This document shows, piece after piece, positions 35,466-41,871 of a stretch of DNA of 54,840 nt (its first letter is position 1; each line of letters starts with the position of its first letter). A program made the translations under genes and the position numbers. The stretch spans positions 1-54,840 of the forward strand of contig JAXJLD010000166.1 of assembly GCA_036297385.1 (NCBI GenBank), written 5' to 3'. The notes under the pieces are model-generated. The model worked only from the letters and a program-made list of their open reading frames with translations. It ran no database searches and was not told the DNA's origin. Source of the stretch: Ventricola sp036297385. GTDB lineage: Bacteria; Bacillota; Clostridia; Christensenellales; Aristaeellaceae.

Positions 35466-36671
35466 CTACTTAGTAGCAGGACATCCAGAGCACTTGTAGG
35501 TAGTAATAGTCTCGTCCCATGCAGGGGAGACCTCCTTAGTCTCGTCCCATGCAGGGCTTGTTACTTTCCATTCTGAGTGATAACCTCCACAGCTACCATC
35601 ACCATTAAGGAAGGAGTCGTTGATATGCCCCCACGGGTCACCTGTGATGTTTGCGCCACAGTTATTGTTATTGCAAATATATATTTCCTCCGTTATTGCA
35701 TCGTGATGGATGGTCTGGTATTGCGCATCGTGATGGATGGTCGTTGTCTGCGGTACCCAGTTATGGGTGTGTTCAGAATCACCACCGTTACCTGAGCCGC
35801 CGGAGCTAGAACCACCGCCGCCCTGATTCTGGGTGCCTGAACCGCCTCCGGCGTTAGTAGTATCATCTCCACCGCCGTTATCCGGCTTAGCATTCCCAGC
35901 ACCCTCGGTGTTGTCTTCCTCCGACTTCTGGCTCTCCTCATCGACCTTGTCCTTGTCGGCGTTCGGGTTCGCCTTGGCGTTCTCCTTGACCAGCTCGATG
36001 ACCTTGGTGCCTTTCGCGCCGGTCAGGGTCTCGTCGCCCTTCTTCACGGCGTCGCCGACGGACTTCACGATGGCGTTGAGCGCATCCGCGTCGGCCTTGT
36101 CAGCTGCGATGGGCTTGAACTCGAAGGACAGCTCATCCCCTGTGTCCTTCCCATCCTTGTCTTCGGCCTCGGACTTCACCTTGGCGGTCTTGGGGACCTC
36201 GTAGATGGAGCCATCCTTGTCCACGGGGCTGATGAAGGAAACCTCGTACTCGCCCTCCGCTGGCACGTCGAGTGCATGCGGCTCGTTCGCGTCGTAGGCG
36301 TGGTAGTAGTCTACCTTCTTTTCCTTGTTCACGATGTGGGCGATGACCGGCGAGGACTCGCCCTTCACCCAGCCGTCCGCCTTGGCACCGAGCTGGATGA
36401 CCTGCTGCTCCTGCTTCTCAGTCTGCTCGATGGGCGTAGGCTCCTTCGGCTCCGGCTTTTGCGAAGCCGCGTACCAGACACCGCCTCCGATGAGGGCGAT
36501 TGCCAGCAGCCCGCCGAGTCCGGCCAACACGGCCTTCCTCTTGTCGAACTCATGGCCGAAGAGCACGATGGTACTTTTCTTCCCAACCTCCTCCCCATCG
36601 GCGGGAACGTGCGGCATCTGCTGCGTGCCCATCTCCTGCTTATCCTTATCGAAATCCTTCTTGTCTTCCAT
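35466..36671 (-). CDS. Anchored exported protein with long acidic stalk and Cys/His-rich HHDA domain
   Basis: A 401-residue protein. The cytoplasmic start is followed by one membrane segment (AVLAGLGGLLAIALIGGGVWYAA), a domain of about 150 residues, an Asp/Glu/Lys helix, then a Gly/Ser/Asn-rich linker (about residues 265-300). The C-terminal domain has HTHNW, IHHDAQYQ, IHHDAITE, CNNNNC, a GGYHSEWKV centre, two AWDET repeats and CSGC. That layout copies the domain in the protein at 31152-31706. ATG 36671 has GAAAGGAAG; the longer reading does not. It is probably a surface component of the element. Confidence 0.85.
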   Translation of the reverse strand: MEDKKDFDKDKQEMGTQQMPHVPADGEEVGKKSTIVLFGHEFDKRKAVLAGLGGLLAIALIGGGVWYAASQKPEPKEPTPIEQTEKQEQQVIQLGAKADGWVKGESSPVIAHIVNKEKKVDYYHAYDANEPHALDVPAEGEYEVSFISPVDKDGSIYEVPKTAKVKSEAEDKDGKDTGDELSFEFKPIAADKADADALNAIVKSVGDAVKKGDETLTGAKGTKVIELVKENAKANPNADKDKVDEESQKSEEDNTEGAGNAKPDNGGGDDTTNAGGGSGTQNQGGGGSSSGGSGNGGDSEHTHNWVPQTTTIHHDAQYQTIHHDAITEEIYICNNNNCGANITGDPWGHINDSFLNGDGSCGGYHSEWKVTSPAWDETKEVSPAWDETITTYKCSGCPATK

Positions 36672-36772
36672 GACCAATCTTCCTTTCAATCCCACGCCGT
36701 CCGGTCGGCGCTTTCTTTAACCTGAACTTATATGTATGCTCCCGCATCATCCGCACAGGATGTAATCACTTC

Positions 36773-37378
36773 TTATGAGAACATCTGCCAGACGATGTGG
36801 ACCAAGATGAACAGCACGAGCATGAGCGCCGTCCACTTGAGGAAATGGAACATGCGGTCGGGCAGGGTGACCATCGCAAGGCGCTCGATGCGGCGCTTCG
36901 ACTCCAAGACCATCGTGTCGATGGCCTTCTTACTGCGCTGCGTCGCCTCGTCTATATTGCGGAGGGTTATCTCCTGTGCCTTCTCCTGTGCCTTGTTCAC
37001 GCCGTTGAGCGCGGCCTGCTCTGCGGAATGGGTCTCGTCCTTGGCGCTGTTGTACAGCTCCTCGACCCTATCGACCAGATTGCGCATCTCATAGAGCGTC
37101 TGGTCCATCTTCTTCACAGCCTGATTGACCTCGGCCCTCTGGGCATCCACGCTCTCCTTGAGCTTCTTCACGGAACCGGAGAGCCTTCGGTAATCGCTGA
37201 GGTCATCGGCCTTCTCCTCGACCTCGCCCACCAGCTTGCGACCTGCGGCACGCATCTCACGCGCCTCCTCGCTGAGGTTCCTGACCCCGCTGATGTGCGT
37301 CTCGACACGCTCGTCATCGCGTTCCATATCCTCCCCTTGTCCTAGAGATTCCTTGATGTGCTTCGCGCTATATGCCAT
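36773..37378 (-). CDS. Coiled-coil tail-anchored membrane protein
   Basis: A 201-residue protein. Long heptad-rich helices span residues 10-165 (SEEAREMRAAGRKLVGEVE; VKKMDQTLYEMRNLVDRVEE), followed by one C-terminal membrane segment (WTALMLVLFILVHIVWQMF). It is an N-in, tail-anchored type. ATG 37378 with GGAGGTGTGA was chosen over an upstream codon that overlaps the preceding gene. No family recognised. It could organise a membrane complex or a relaxosome contact, but there is no direct evidence. Confidence 0.82.
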   Translation of the reverse strand: MAYSAKHIKESLGQGEDMERDDERVETHISGVRNLSEEAREMRAAGRKLVGEVEEKADDLSDYRRLSGSVKKLKESVDAQRAEVNQAVKKMDQTLYEMRNLVDRVEELYNSAKDETHSAEQAALNGVNKAQEKAQEITLRNIDEATQRSKKAIDTMVLESKRRIERLAMVTLPDRMFHFLKWTALMLVLFILVHIVWQMFS

Positions 37379-37382
37379 GCCG

Positions 37383-37598
37383 TCACACCTCCTTCTCGCC
37401 CACCAGTCTGGTGCGGGTGTGGAAATCATCGCCTATGAGTCCGGTTCGCATGAAGTTCTGCAAGGCATCGGCCACGGTGATGGCGGTCTGACCGTCATCG
37501 CATTGAGCCACGCAGCACCAGTTGCCCGGTCGATGCTCCAACGCATGGGCGCGGCGCACCTCCACGACCCACTTCTCCTCCGACTGCTTCTTACTCAT
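37383..37598 (-). CDS. Small protein of unknown function
   Basis: A 71-residue protein (starts MSKKQSEEKWVVEVRR; contains GNWCCVAQCDDGQTAITVADAL). The start at 37598 follows AGGAGGAG. An upstream in-frame reading of 129 residues is rejected because it overlaps the Cys-rich gene at 37591-37752 in another frame. It ends 4 bases before the next start, so co-translation is likely. Confidence 0.75.
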   Translation of the reverse strand: MSKKQSEEKWVVEVRRAHALEHRPGNWCCVAQCDDGQTAITVADALQNFMRTGLIGDDFHTRTRLVGEKEV

Positions 37599-37752
37599 AG
37601 AACTCCTCCTGCTCTTGATAATCCTCGCAACTGATGTATTCCGGGCAGTTGGACGGGCTGATGCGGCATCCATCCAAATCGGGATACTCACATCCCAGAT
37701 TTCTGCCGAGCCAATGGGCGCAATCCGCCTCCCTGCATTCATTGTCAGCCAT
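37591..37752 (-). CDS. 53-residue cysteine-rich protein
   Basis: A short gene with a good AAAGGAG site and an eight-base overlap with the next start. It encodes 53 residues with six Cys (positions 6, 11, 21, 29, 36, 42), plus a His at 13, and an acidic end (EDYQEQEEFYE). The pattern NECREADCAHWLG ... LGCEYPDLDGC suggests metal binding or a disulfide-rich fold. It is below the usual length cut-off, so it will often be missed. First gene of a small minus-strand operon. Function unknown. Confidence 0.75.
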   Translation of the reverse strand: MADNECREADCAHWLGRNLGCEYPDLDGCRISPSNCPEYISCEDYQEQEEFYE

Positions 37753-37776
37753 TCGTTCTCCTTTCCAAGCAATAGT

Positions 37777-37803
37777 ATTATACCATACTATATCAATAGT
37801 AAA
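37777..37803 (-). promoter_or_regulatory. Promoter region of the Cys-rich gene
   Basis: On the minus strand TATAAT (37777-37782) is preceded by an AT-rich spacer and a GTTTAC-like -35. The region is rich in TAGTAT/ATACTA words like those in other promoters of the window. Confidence 0.6.
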
Positions 37804-38001
37804 CTACTTTTCTCCAATTTTACCCATCTCCGACCGAAGCTCGAAGATGTTCGCCAAGATGAAGGCGATGCCGAAGTGGGTCATAGCATCCGACCCCTCG
37901 GGTTCGCCGTTGAGCCACCGCGCTATCGCGATGAGCGCCCAGATGGCGGCTATCGCGTACCAGAGGATGCTCTGGATGAGGTTGTCGTCCACCTTACACA
38001 C
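37804..38001 (-). CDS. Small membrane protein
   Basis: A 65-residue protein with two hydrophobic segments (IQSILWYAIAAIWALIAIA and THFGIAFILANIFEL). It probably starts at GTG 38001 after GGGGAGG, overlapping the end of the upstream gene by eight bases. The overlap indicates translational coupling. Function unknown. Confidence 0.68.
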   Translation of the reverse strand: MCKVDDNLIQSILWYAIAAIWALIAIARWLNGEPEGSDAMTHFGIAFILANIFELRSEMGKIGEK

Positions 38002-38254
38002 CGGTGCGGACCTCCCCTGCCTTCCGCATCTTATGCCGCATCACCTGTATGGCACGCACGCTCCTGCCTGTCATGCGGGAGATTTCCCTATCGGGCATAT
38101 CGTGCTCCATCACCAATTCCCTCTCCCAGTCCTGCCACCTCGTGTGGCGGACCTCATCATCGCCGGGGCACAGGGCGTAGTTCCTCTTCCTCTGCCTGTT
38201 GCGGTACTCCCGCGCCTTCGCACTGTCCGCAAATCCCATCAACGACTTTGGCAT
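37994..38254 (-). CDS. Small HTH/SANT-like DNA-binding protein
   Basis: An 86-residue basic protein. Residues 40-75 (RWQDWERELVMEH, then DREISRMTGRSVRAIQVMRH) form a Myb/SANT-like helix-turn-helix as used by many mobile-element regulators. It is paralogous to the amber-interrupted gene at 46229-46486, which shares WTEDED, DRELSRIIKRS and a basic N-terminal arm. It starts directly at the stop of the Lar-like gene. A regulatory role is likely. Confidence 0.75.
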   Translation of the reverse strand: MPKSLMGFADSAKAREYRNRQRKRNYALCPGDDEVRHTRWQDWERELVMEHDMPDREISRMTGRSVRAIQVMRHKMRKAGEVRTGV

Positions 38255-38677
38255 TCACGCCTCCTCGAACTCGCCGCACGTCCGCTCCGGTTCAGGCTCG
38301 ATGAGGTCGGCGAGGCGGCGATACGACGCGTCGGCCAAAACTACATCGAAGTCGCTCCGCTGCACGCCTATGATGTCCTCGACATCCTGCCCTGTGAATA
38401 GGGGTTTACCGATGTGCTTCCACAGCCGCGCCGCCACATCGCGTCGCTCTTTGTCAAACGCCCCTTCCATCACCTCCTTATCAATGGAAGCCGTCGCGGT
38501 GACGCGGGTGTTCCATCGCTGTATCAGCTCGGGGACGAACTCGTCGGTCATCTCGGCACCGCAGTGGATGCAGGTGATGCCGAACAGAGGTGGCGACTTG
38601 CGCGTCGCCGGTCTGACCTCGCCGAGCATGGATTCACTCCCGCAGAAGGGACAGGGTTTCAAGATGTGCTCGCTCAT
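38255..38677 (-). CDS. Lar-like restriction alleviation protein
   Basis: A 140-residue protein. The first 55 residues match the Lar family: ILKPCPFCGSESM, then ITCIHCGAEM and LIQRWNTRV, with two CxxC pairs forming a zinc ribbon. Lar proteins modulate or alleviate type I restriction. The C-terminal 85 residues (LWKHIGKPLFTGQDVEDII ... DASYRRLADLIE) are extra and unrecognised. ATG 38677 (AGGAAGG site) replaces a longer reading that overlaps its neighbour. Unlike the ArdC-like protein it has no C-terminal tag, so it would be expected to act where it is made. Confidence 0.82.
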   Translation of the reverse strand: MSEHILKPCPFCGSESMLGEVRPATRKSPPLFGITCIHCGAEMTDEFVPELIQRWNTRVTATASIDKEVMEGAFDKERRDVAARLWKHIGKPLFTGQDVEDIIGVQRSDFDVVLADASYRRLADLIEPEPERTCGEFEEA

Positions 38678-38696
38678 ATCCTCCACCTTCCTATCA

Positions 38697-39305
38697 TCAG
38701 TTGACATTGAACTGGTACTCTCCCCAGCTGCCCTCCGGCACATGGATGCGCGTCTGATGCTCGACCTCCCGACACTCGCCCTTCATATCGAAAGCGAAGA
38801 ATGGCGAACGCGTGACATCATAGTTGCGCACCACATCGACCTCCTCGATGCGGGCATCCTCCTCAGTCGAGTCAAATATCAACTTCACCTCATCGACTTT
38901 ATAACGCCTCTTCCCGTACCCGCCATCTCCATCAGAAACCATCAACGTGTAGTAATCGTCCTCATTGATTTCACCGCTCACCCCGCCGGTGCCCATGAAC
39001 GAATGACCGCCGATATGACCTGAGATGTAGCTGTTCCCGTCGAGCGACGCAATTTGAACCGACTCCTCGACCTCGACCGATTCATCCCTCAACTCGAAGC
39101 TCTCGGTCACGGAACCCGTCAAAATGAACAAGACCGGCACAGCGGCGATAAGACAGGAGAAGTACCATGAGCCATTCCCCGCCCTTCTCGCATCATCGGA
39201 TGCGTAATGACGCGCATCGTATGTAGATTCATATACGCATGCGAGTACGATGGCAATAAAGCCCAACACCACCACGGATGCGAACATCCAGTCCGGCTCT
39301 CTCAT
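38697..39305 (-). CDS. Membrane protein with beta-rich domain, phage/ICE type
   Basis: A 202-residue protein with two hydrophobic segments (residues 6-23 and 48-64) followed by a domain containing IASLDGNSYISGHIGGHSF, TGGVSGEINEDDYYTLM and a terminal IHVPEGSWGEYQF. Proteins with a G-S-x-F-x-G-x-G-x-I and D-Y-Y core occur in phages and plasmids of Gram-positive bacteria without an assigned function. Exclusion or superinfection immunity is a possibility, not shown here. Confidence 0.75.
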   Translation of the reverse strand: MREPDWMFASVVVLGFIAIVLACVYESTYDARHYASDDARRAGNGSWYFSCLIAAVPVLFILTGSVTESFELRDESVEVEESVQIASLDGNSYISGHIGGHSFMGTGGVSGEINEDDYYTLMVSDGDGGYGKRRYKVDEVKLIFDSTEEDARIEEVDVVRNYDVTRSPFFAFDMKGECREVEHQTRIHVPEGSWGEYQFNVN

Positions 39306-39308
39306 CTT

Positions 39309-39851
39309 TCATCCCCTGTTCGTCTTCTCGGTACCAAATGTCCTTTTTGGTGCCCTATTGTTGAATTTCGCGAGTGTCGCCTTAGCTTCCATTTCCTGCT
39401 CCTCGCGACTTCTCTCAATCGACCTCTTATTCTGTTCCTTTTCCGCCTCGATTTCGGCAATTTCGACATCGCTCATGAAGAAGTGGCTCAGGATGACATC
39501 TCGAATCGACGGGGGCATATCGTCGAAGGTCTCCTCCTTGAACCGCAGCAATGTCAGCGCTCCCGCAAACACCGATGTCAGCGCAACCGCGTCCATCACG
39601 TTGCGAAGCGGGCGCGGTACCTCCTCCACCAATTGCGGCATACTTATATGCAACACCATGTAGGCTGTCGCAAAGGCGACGCAGAACAGTGCCCTCCGCG
39701 CGGTCGCTCTACTTCTCTCACCCTCTTTCTCGTAAAACCAGCGCCGCGCCGCCACCCAATCGCATCGGTCAATCGCCGCCTTGTACCCGTACAGGCACAT
39801 ATACGCCCGGAACGCCTCGGCGCGTTCATCGCTGTATGCAAGCTCAACCAC
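39309..39851 (-). CDS. Membrane protein with charged C-terminal helix
   Basis: A 180-residue protein starting at GTG 39851 after GAGGAG. A cytoplasmic-looking start is followed by two hydrophobic segments (ALFCVAFATAYMVLHIS and VMDAVALTSVFAGALTLL), then a long charged helix (VEIAEIEAEKEQNKRSIERS). No family recognised. It lies four bases from both neighbours, so it is part of one minus-strand operon. Confidence 0.75.
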   Translation of the reverse strand: MVELAYSDERAEAFRAYMCLYGYKAAIDRCDWVAARRWFYEKEGERSRATARRALFCVAFATAYMVLHISMPQLVEEVPRPLRNVMDAVALTSVFAGALTLLRFKEETFDDMPPSIRDVILSHFFMSDVEIAEIEAEKEQNKRSIERSREEQEMEAKATLAKFNNRAPKRTFGTEKTNRG

Positions 39852-39854
39852 GAC

Positions 39855-40181
39855 CTACTCCTCTTTCATCAAATTCCAGTATCGGAAAGGCTCGCGCCAC
39901 ATCTTCATGACCACGGCTCCGATTGCCCTGTCCGGGCACACCTCAGCGAACAGCCGCTTCGACGGCCTCACCCCGTCCCGCTCCCACAACTTCCTCAGAA
40001 CCCCCATGGTGACGAGCACCGCATCCAGGGCATCGTCTGGCGTGAGGAAGTAATCTTTGCCGTAAAGGGTTTCCCCATAGATAAAAATGGTGCCGGTGGA
40101 GGCTTCACGAATCACCTTGTTCATGATGACCATTGTGGCATGTGCCCACGCTTTGCGTCTGCGCTTCTCGATGATGTTCAT
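39855..40181 (-). CDS. Small basic protein of unknown function
   Basis: A 108-residue protein, start supported by GGAGGCACA. It has a basic helical start (MNIIEKRRRKAWAHATMVI) and contains YFLTPDDALDAVLVTMGVL. No motif recognised. Tight spacing places it in the same operon as the flanking genes. Confidence 0.75.
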   Translation of the reverse strand: MNIIEKRRRKAWAHATMVIMNKVIREASTGTIFIYGETLYGKDYFLTPDDALDAVLVTMGVLRKLWERDGVRPSKRLFAEVCPDRAIGAVVMKMWREPFRYWNLMKEE

Positions 40182-40193
40182 TGTGCCTCCGCC

Positions 40194-40490
40194 CTAATAC
40201 ATGAGAAACGAGCCGCACTTCGGGCAGAAGCAGGGCACGTCCTCAGCCAAGGTATCGAATCGTGGTTCCGTGTCCTCATCCAAATCGGTCATGTCCTGCG
40301 CGATGACACCGGCCCAGCCGCAGTGCGAGCACCAGATGCCATCGACCGGGTTGGCCGAGGACTTGTTGGCGGAGTTCACGCGCGGCACGTACCTGCGGCT
40401 CTTGAAGCGCGAGGCCTCGTGGCTGACCTCGATGTGCTCGGGCCACTCATCCTCGCGCCAATTACCGGGAAGAATCTCATTCAGATACAT
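40194..40490 (-). CDS. Zinc-ribbon protein
   Basis: A 98-residue protein with two CxxC pairs (IWCSHCGWAG and CFCPKCGSF) about 35 residues apart, expected to bind one zinc ion. The start at 40490 (AGGGG site) is preferred because the longer reading would run through the promoter at about 40521-40550. DNA or RNA binding is plausible. Confidence 0.72.
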   Translation of the reverse strand: MYLNEILPGNWREDEWPEHIEVSHEASRFKSRRYVPRVNSANKSSANPVDGIWCSHCGWAGVIAQDMTDLDEDTEPRFDTLAEDVPCFCPKCGSFLMY

Positions 40491-40520
40491 CAACGCCCCT
40501 CTCATGGTCGTGTGTGTTGC

Positions 40521-40552
40521 TACCATTGTAGCATAACATAAACCTACCAATG
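40521..40552 (-). promoter_or_regulatory. Probable promoter/operator of the zinc-ribbon operon
   Basis: An AT-rich gap in which the minus strand has TTGGTA, TTATGCTACAAT and two GGTAG words. The half-site ATTGTAGC (40525-40532) is a variant of the octamer in other promoters. Hexamer spacing is poor, so exact boxes are uncertain. Confidence 0.5.
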
Positions 40553-40585
40553 TGGAGACGTTGGGTATCTTCACGGGACCGCTAC

Positions 40586-41857
40586 TTAGCGCACGTCCGT
40601 TCGCTCATGCCCGCGCTCATCCTTACCCATGGACGGTGCTTCGCGGCGCGGCTGGCTGCCGGACCCGCTCGTGCCGCCGCCCTTCTTGGGCTTGCGTGCA
40701 TAGGGGACCTCGGAGGCCATCTCGACGCGCAGCTCGTCGGCACCGCGACGGTACGCGAGCCACAGGCGCTTCACCTCGGGGTCGTCCACGACCTCCTTGG
40801 GCGGGCGCTTGAGTTCGAGCTTCGGGAACGCGGCGAGGGCGGTGCCCTCCAAGCCATGCGCTTTCTTGCGGTAATCGAGGTAGCTCTTCCTCATCTCCTC
40901 TAGGTAGGCATCGCGGATGCCGGTGACGCGCTGGCGCTCGGCCTCGACGGCTGCACGGGCCTCGGCGATTTCCGCGCCCTTGGCCTCGATGTCTGCCTCC
41001 ACGTTCTGCAAGAAGCGGTCCTCAAGGCCGTTCGCGTTCAGGTCGGCATCGAGCTTCGCGAGGGAGAAGGAATATTTGGAGTTGTCGGTGTCGGTGACAT
41101 AGAGCTTGCCCTTGCGAAACTGGGTGTCAACGCCCCAGCCCTCAAGCATCTCACGATACTCGTAGATGTTCTCGGCCCTGTCAGCTGCGAGGCGGCACAG
41201 CTCGCGCAGGTTCATCTTGTAGGACTCCCCGCCGCGCCCCTCTATCTCCTTCTCCACCTTCGACGGCTGTTTCTTATGGACGGAGGAATTGCGCTCGTCG
41301 CGCTCCACCTGCTTCAAGCCCCATGCCTTGTCCATCTTGCGGATGCGGGAGGCACGGCGGACTTTCGCCTCCTTTCCCCTGCCCTCATCCAAGCGCTTCC
41401 CAGTCGAGAGGTCGCTGCGGTTTATGACGATATGGACCGCATAGCGATGGGTCTTGTCCTCCTTGCAATACTCGTTGTGGAGGGCGAAGACCACCTCTTG
41501 GTTCGGGTAATAGGTGCCGACGTAATCCCTCGCATATCTCATGCAGTCCTCCGGCGTGAGCTTGCCGCCGTTAAGGTCGCACTCGTCGGGGAGAAAGGCC
41601 ACGATTTGATGGAAGAGCACCGTGTTCTTAGCCTCCTTCAACTCGCCGGTCTTCCTGTCGCGGATGCGACGGGCGGCTTTATCATGCCCGAAGGTCTTGC
41701 GGGTGCGCTCCATGTAACTCGCCCACCGCTTCAAATCCTTGCACTCCTCCATGTTCTGGGAATCGCGCAGGAGCACCTTCTTGTCATCGTTTATGTAGGC
41801 TCGGAGGTTTCGCTGATGGGATTTGCTGCTCACCCCTCCCTGTTTGATGATGGTCAT
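40586..41857 (-). CDS. MobP-type relaxase
   Basis: A 423-residue relaxase, the enzyme that nicks oriT and stays bound to the 5' end of the transferred strand. The HUH core is visible as LFHQIVAFLPDE and HRYAVHIVINRSD (metal-binding His residues and Asn). The catalytic Tyr should lie in the first 30-50 residues (candidates in LRAYINDD and WASYMERT). The C-terminal half is a coiled coil with a Gly/Arg-rich end (KPKKGGGTSGSGS). It follows the helicase by 14 bases with GGAGGTAGAGCC, as part of the mob operon. It lacks the shared C-terminal motif but ends in Arg. Confidence 0.9.
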   Translation of the reverse strand: MTIIKQGGVSSKSHQRNLRAYINDDKKVLLRDSQNMEECKDLKRWASYMERTRKTFGHDKAARRIRDRKTGELKEAKNTVLFHQIVAFLPDECDLNGGKLTPEDCMRYARDYVGTYYPNQEVVFALHNEYCKEDKTHRYAVHIVINRSDLSTGKRLDEGRGKEAKVRRASRIRKMDKAWGLKQVERDERNSSVHKKQPSKVEKEIEGRGGESYKMNLRELCRLAADRAENIYEYREMLEGWGVDTQFRKGKLYVTDTDNSKYSFSLAKLDADLNANGLEDRFLQNVEADIEAKGAEIAEARAAVEAERQRVTGIRDAYLEEMRKSYLDYRKKAHGLEGTALAAFPKLELKRPPKEVVDDPEVKRLWLAYRRGADELRVEMASEVPYARKPKKGGGTSGSGSQPRREAPSMGKDERGHERTDVR

Positions 41858-41871
41858 GGCTCTACCTCCGT

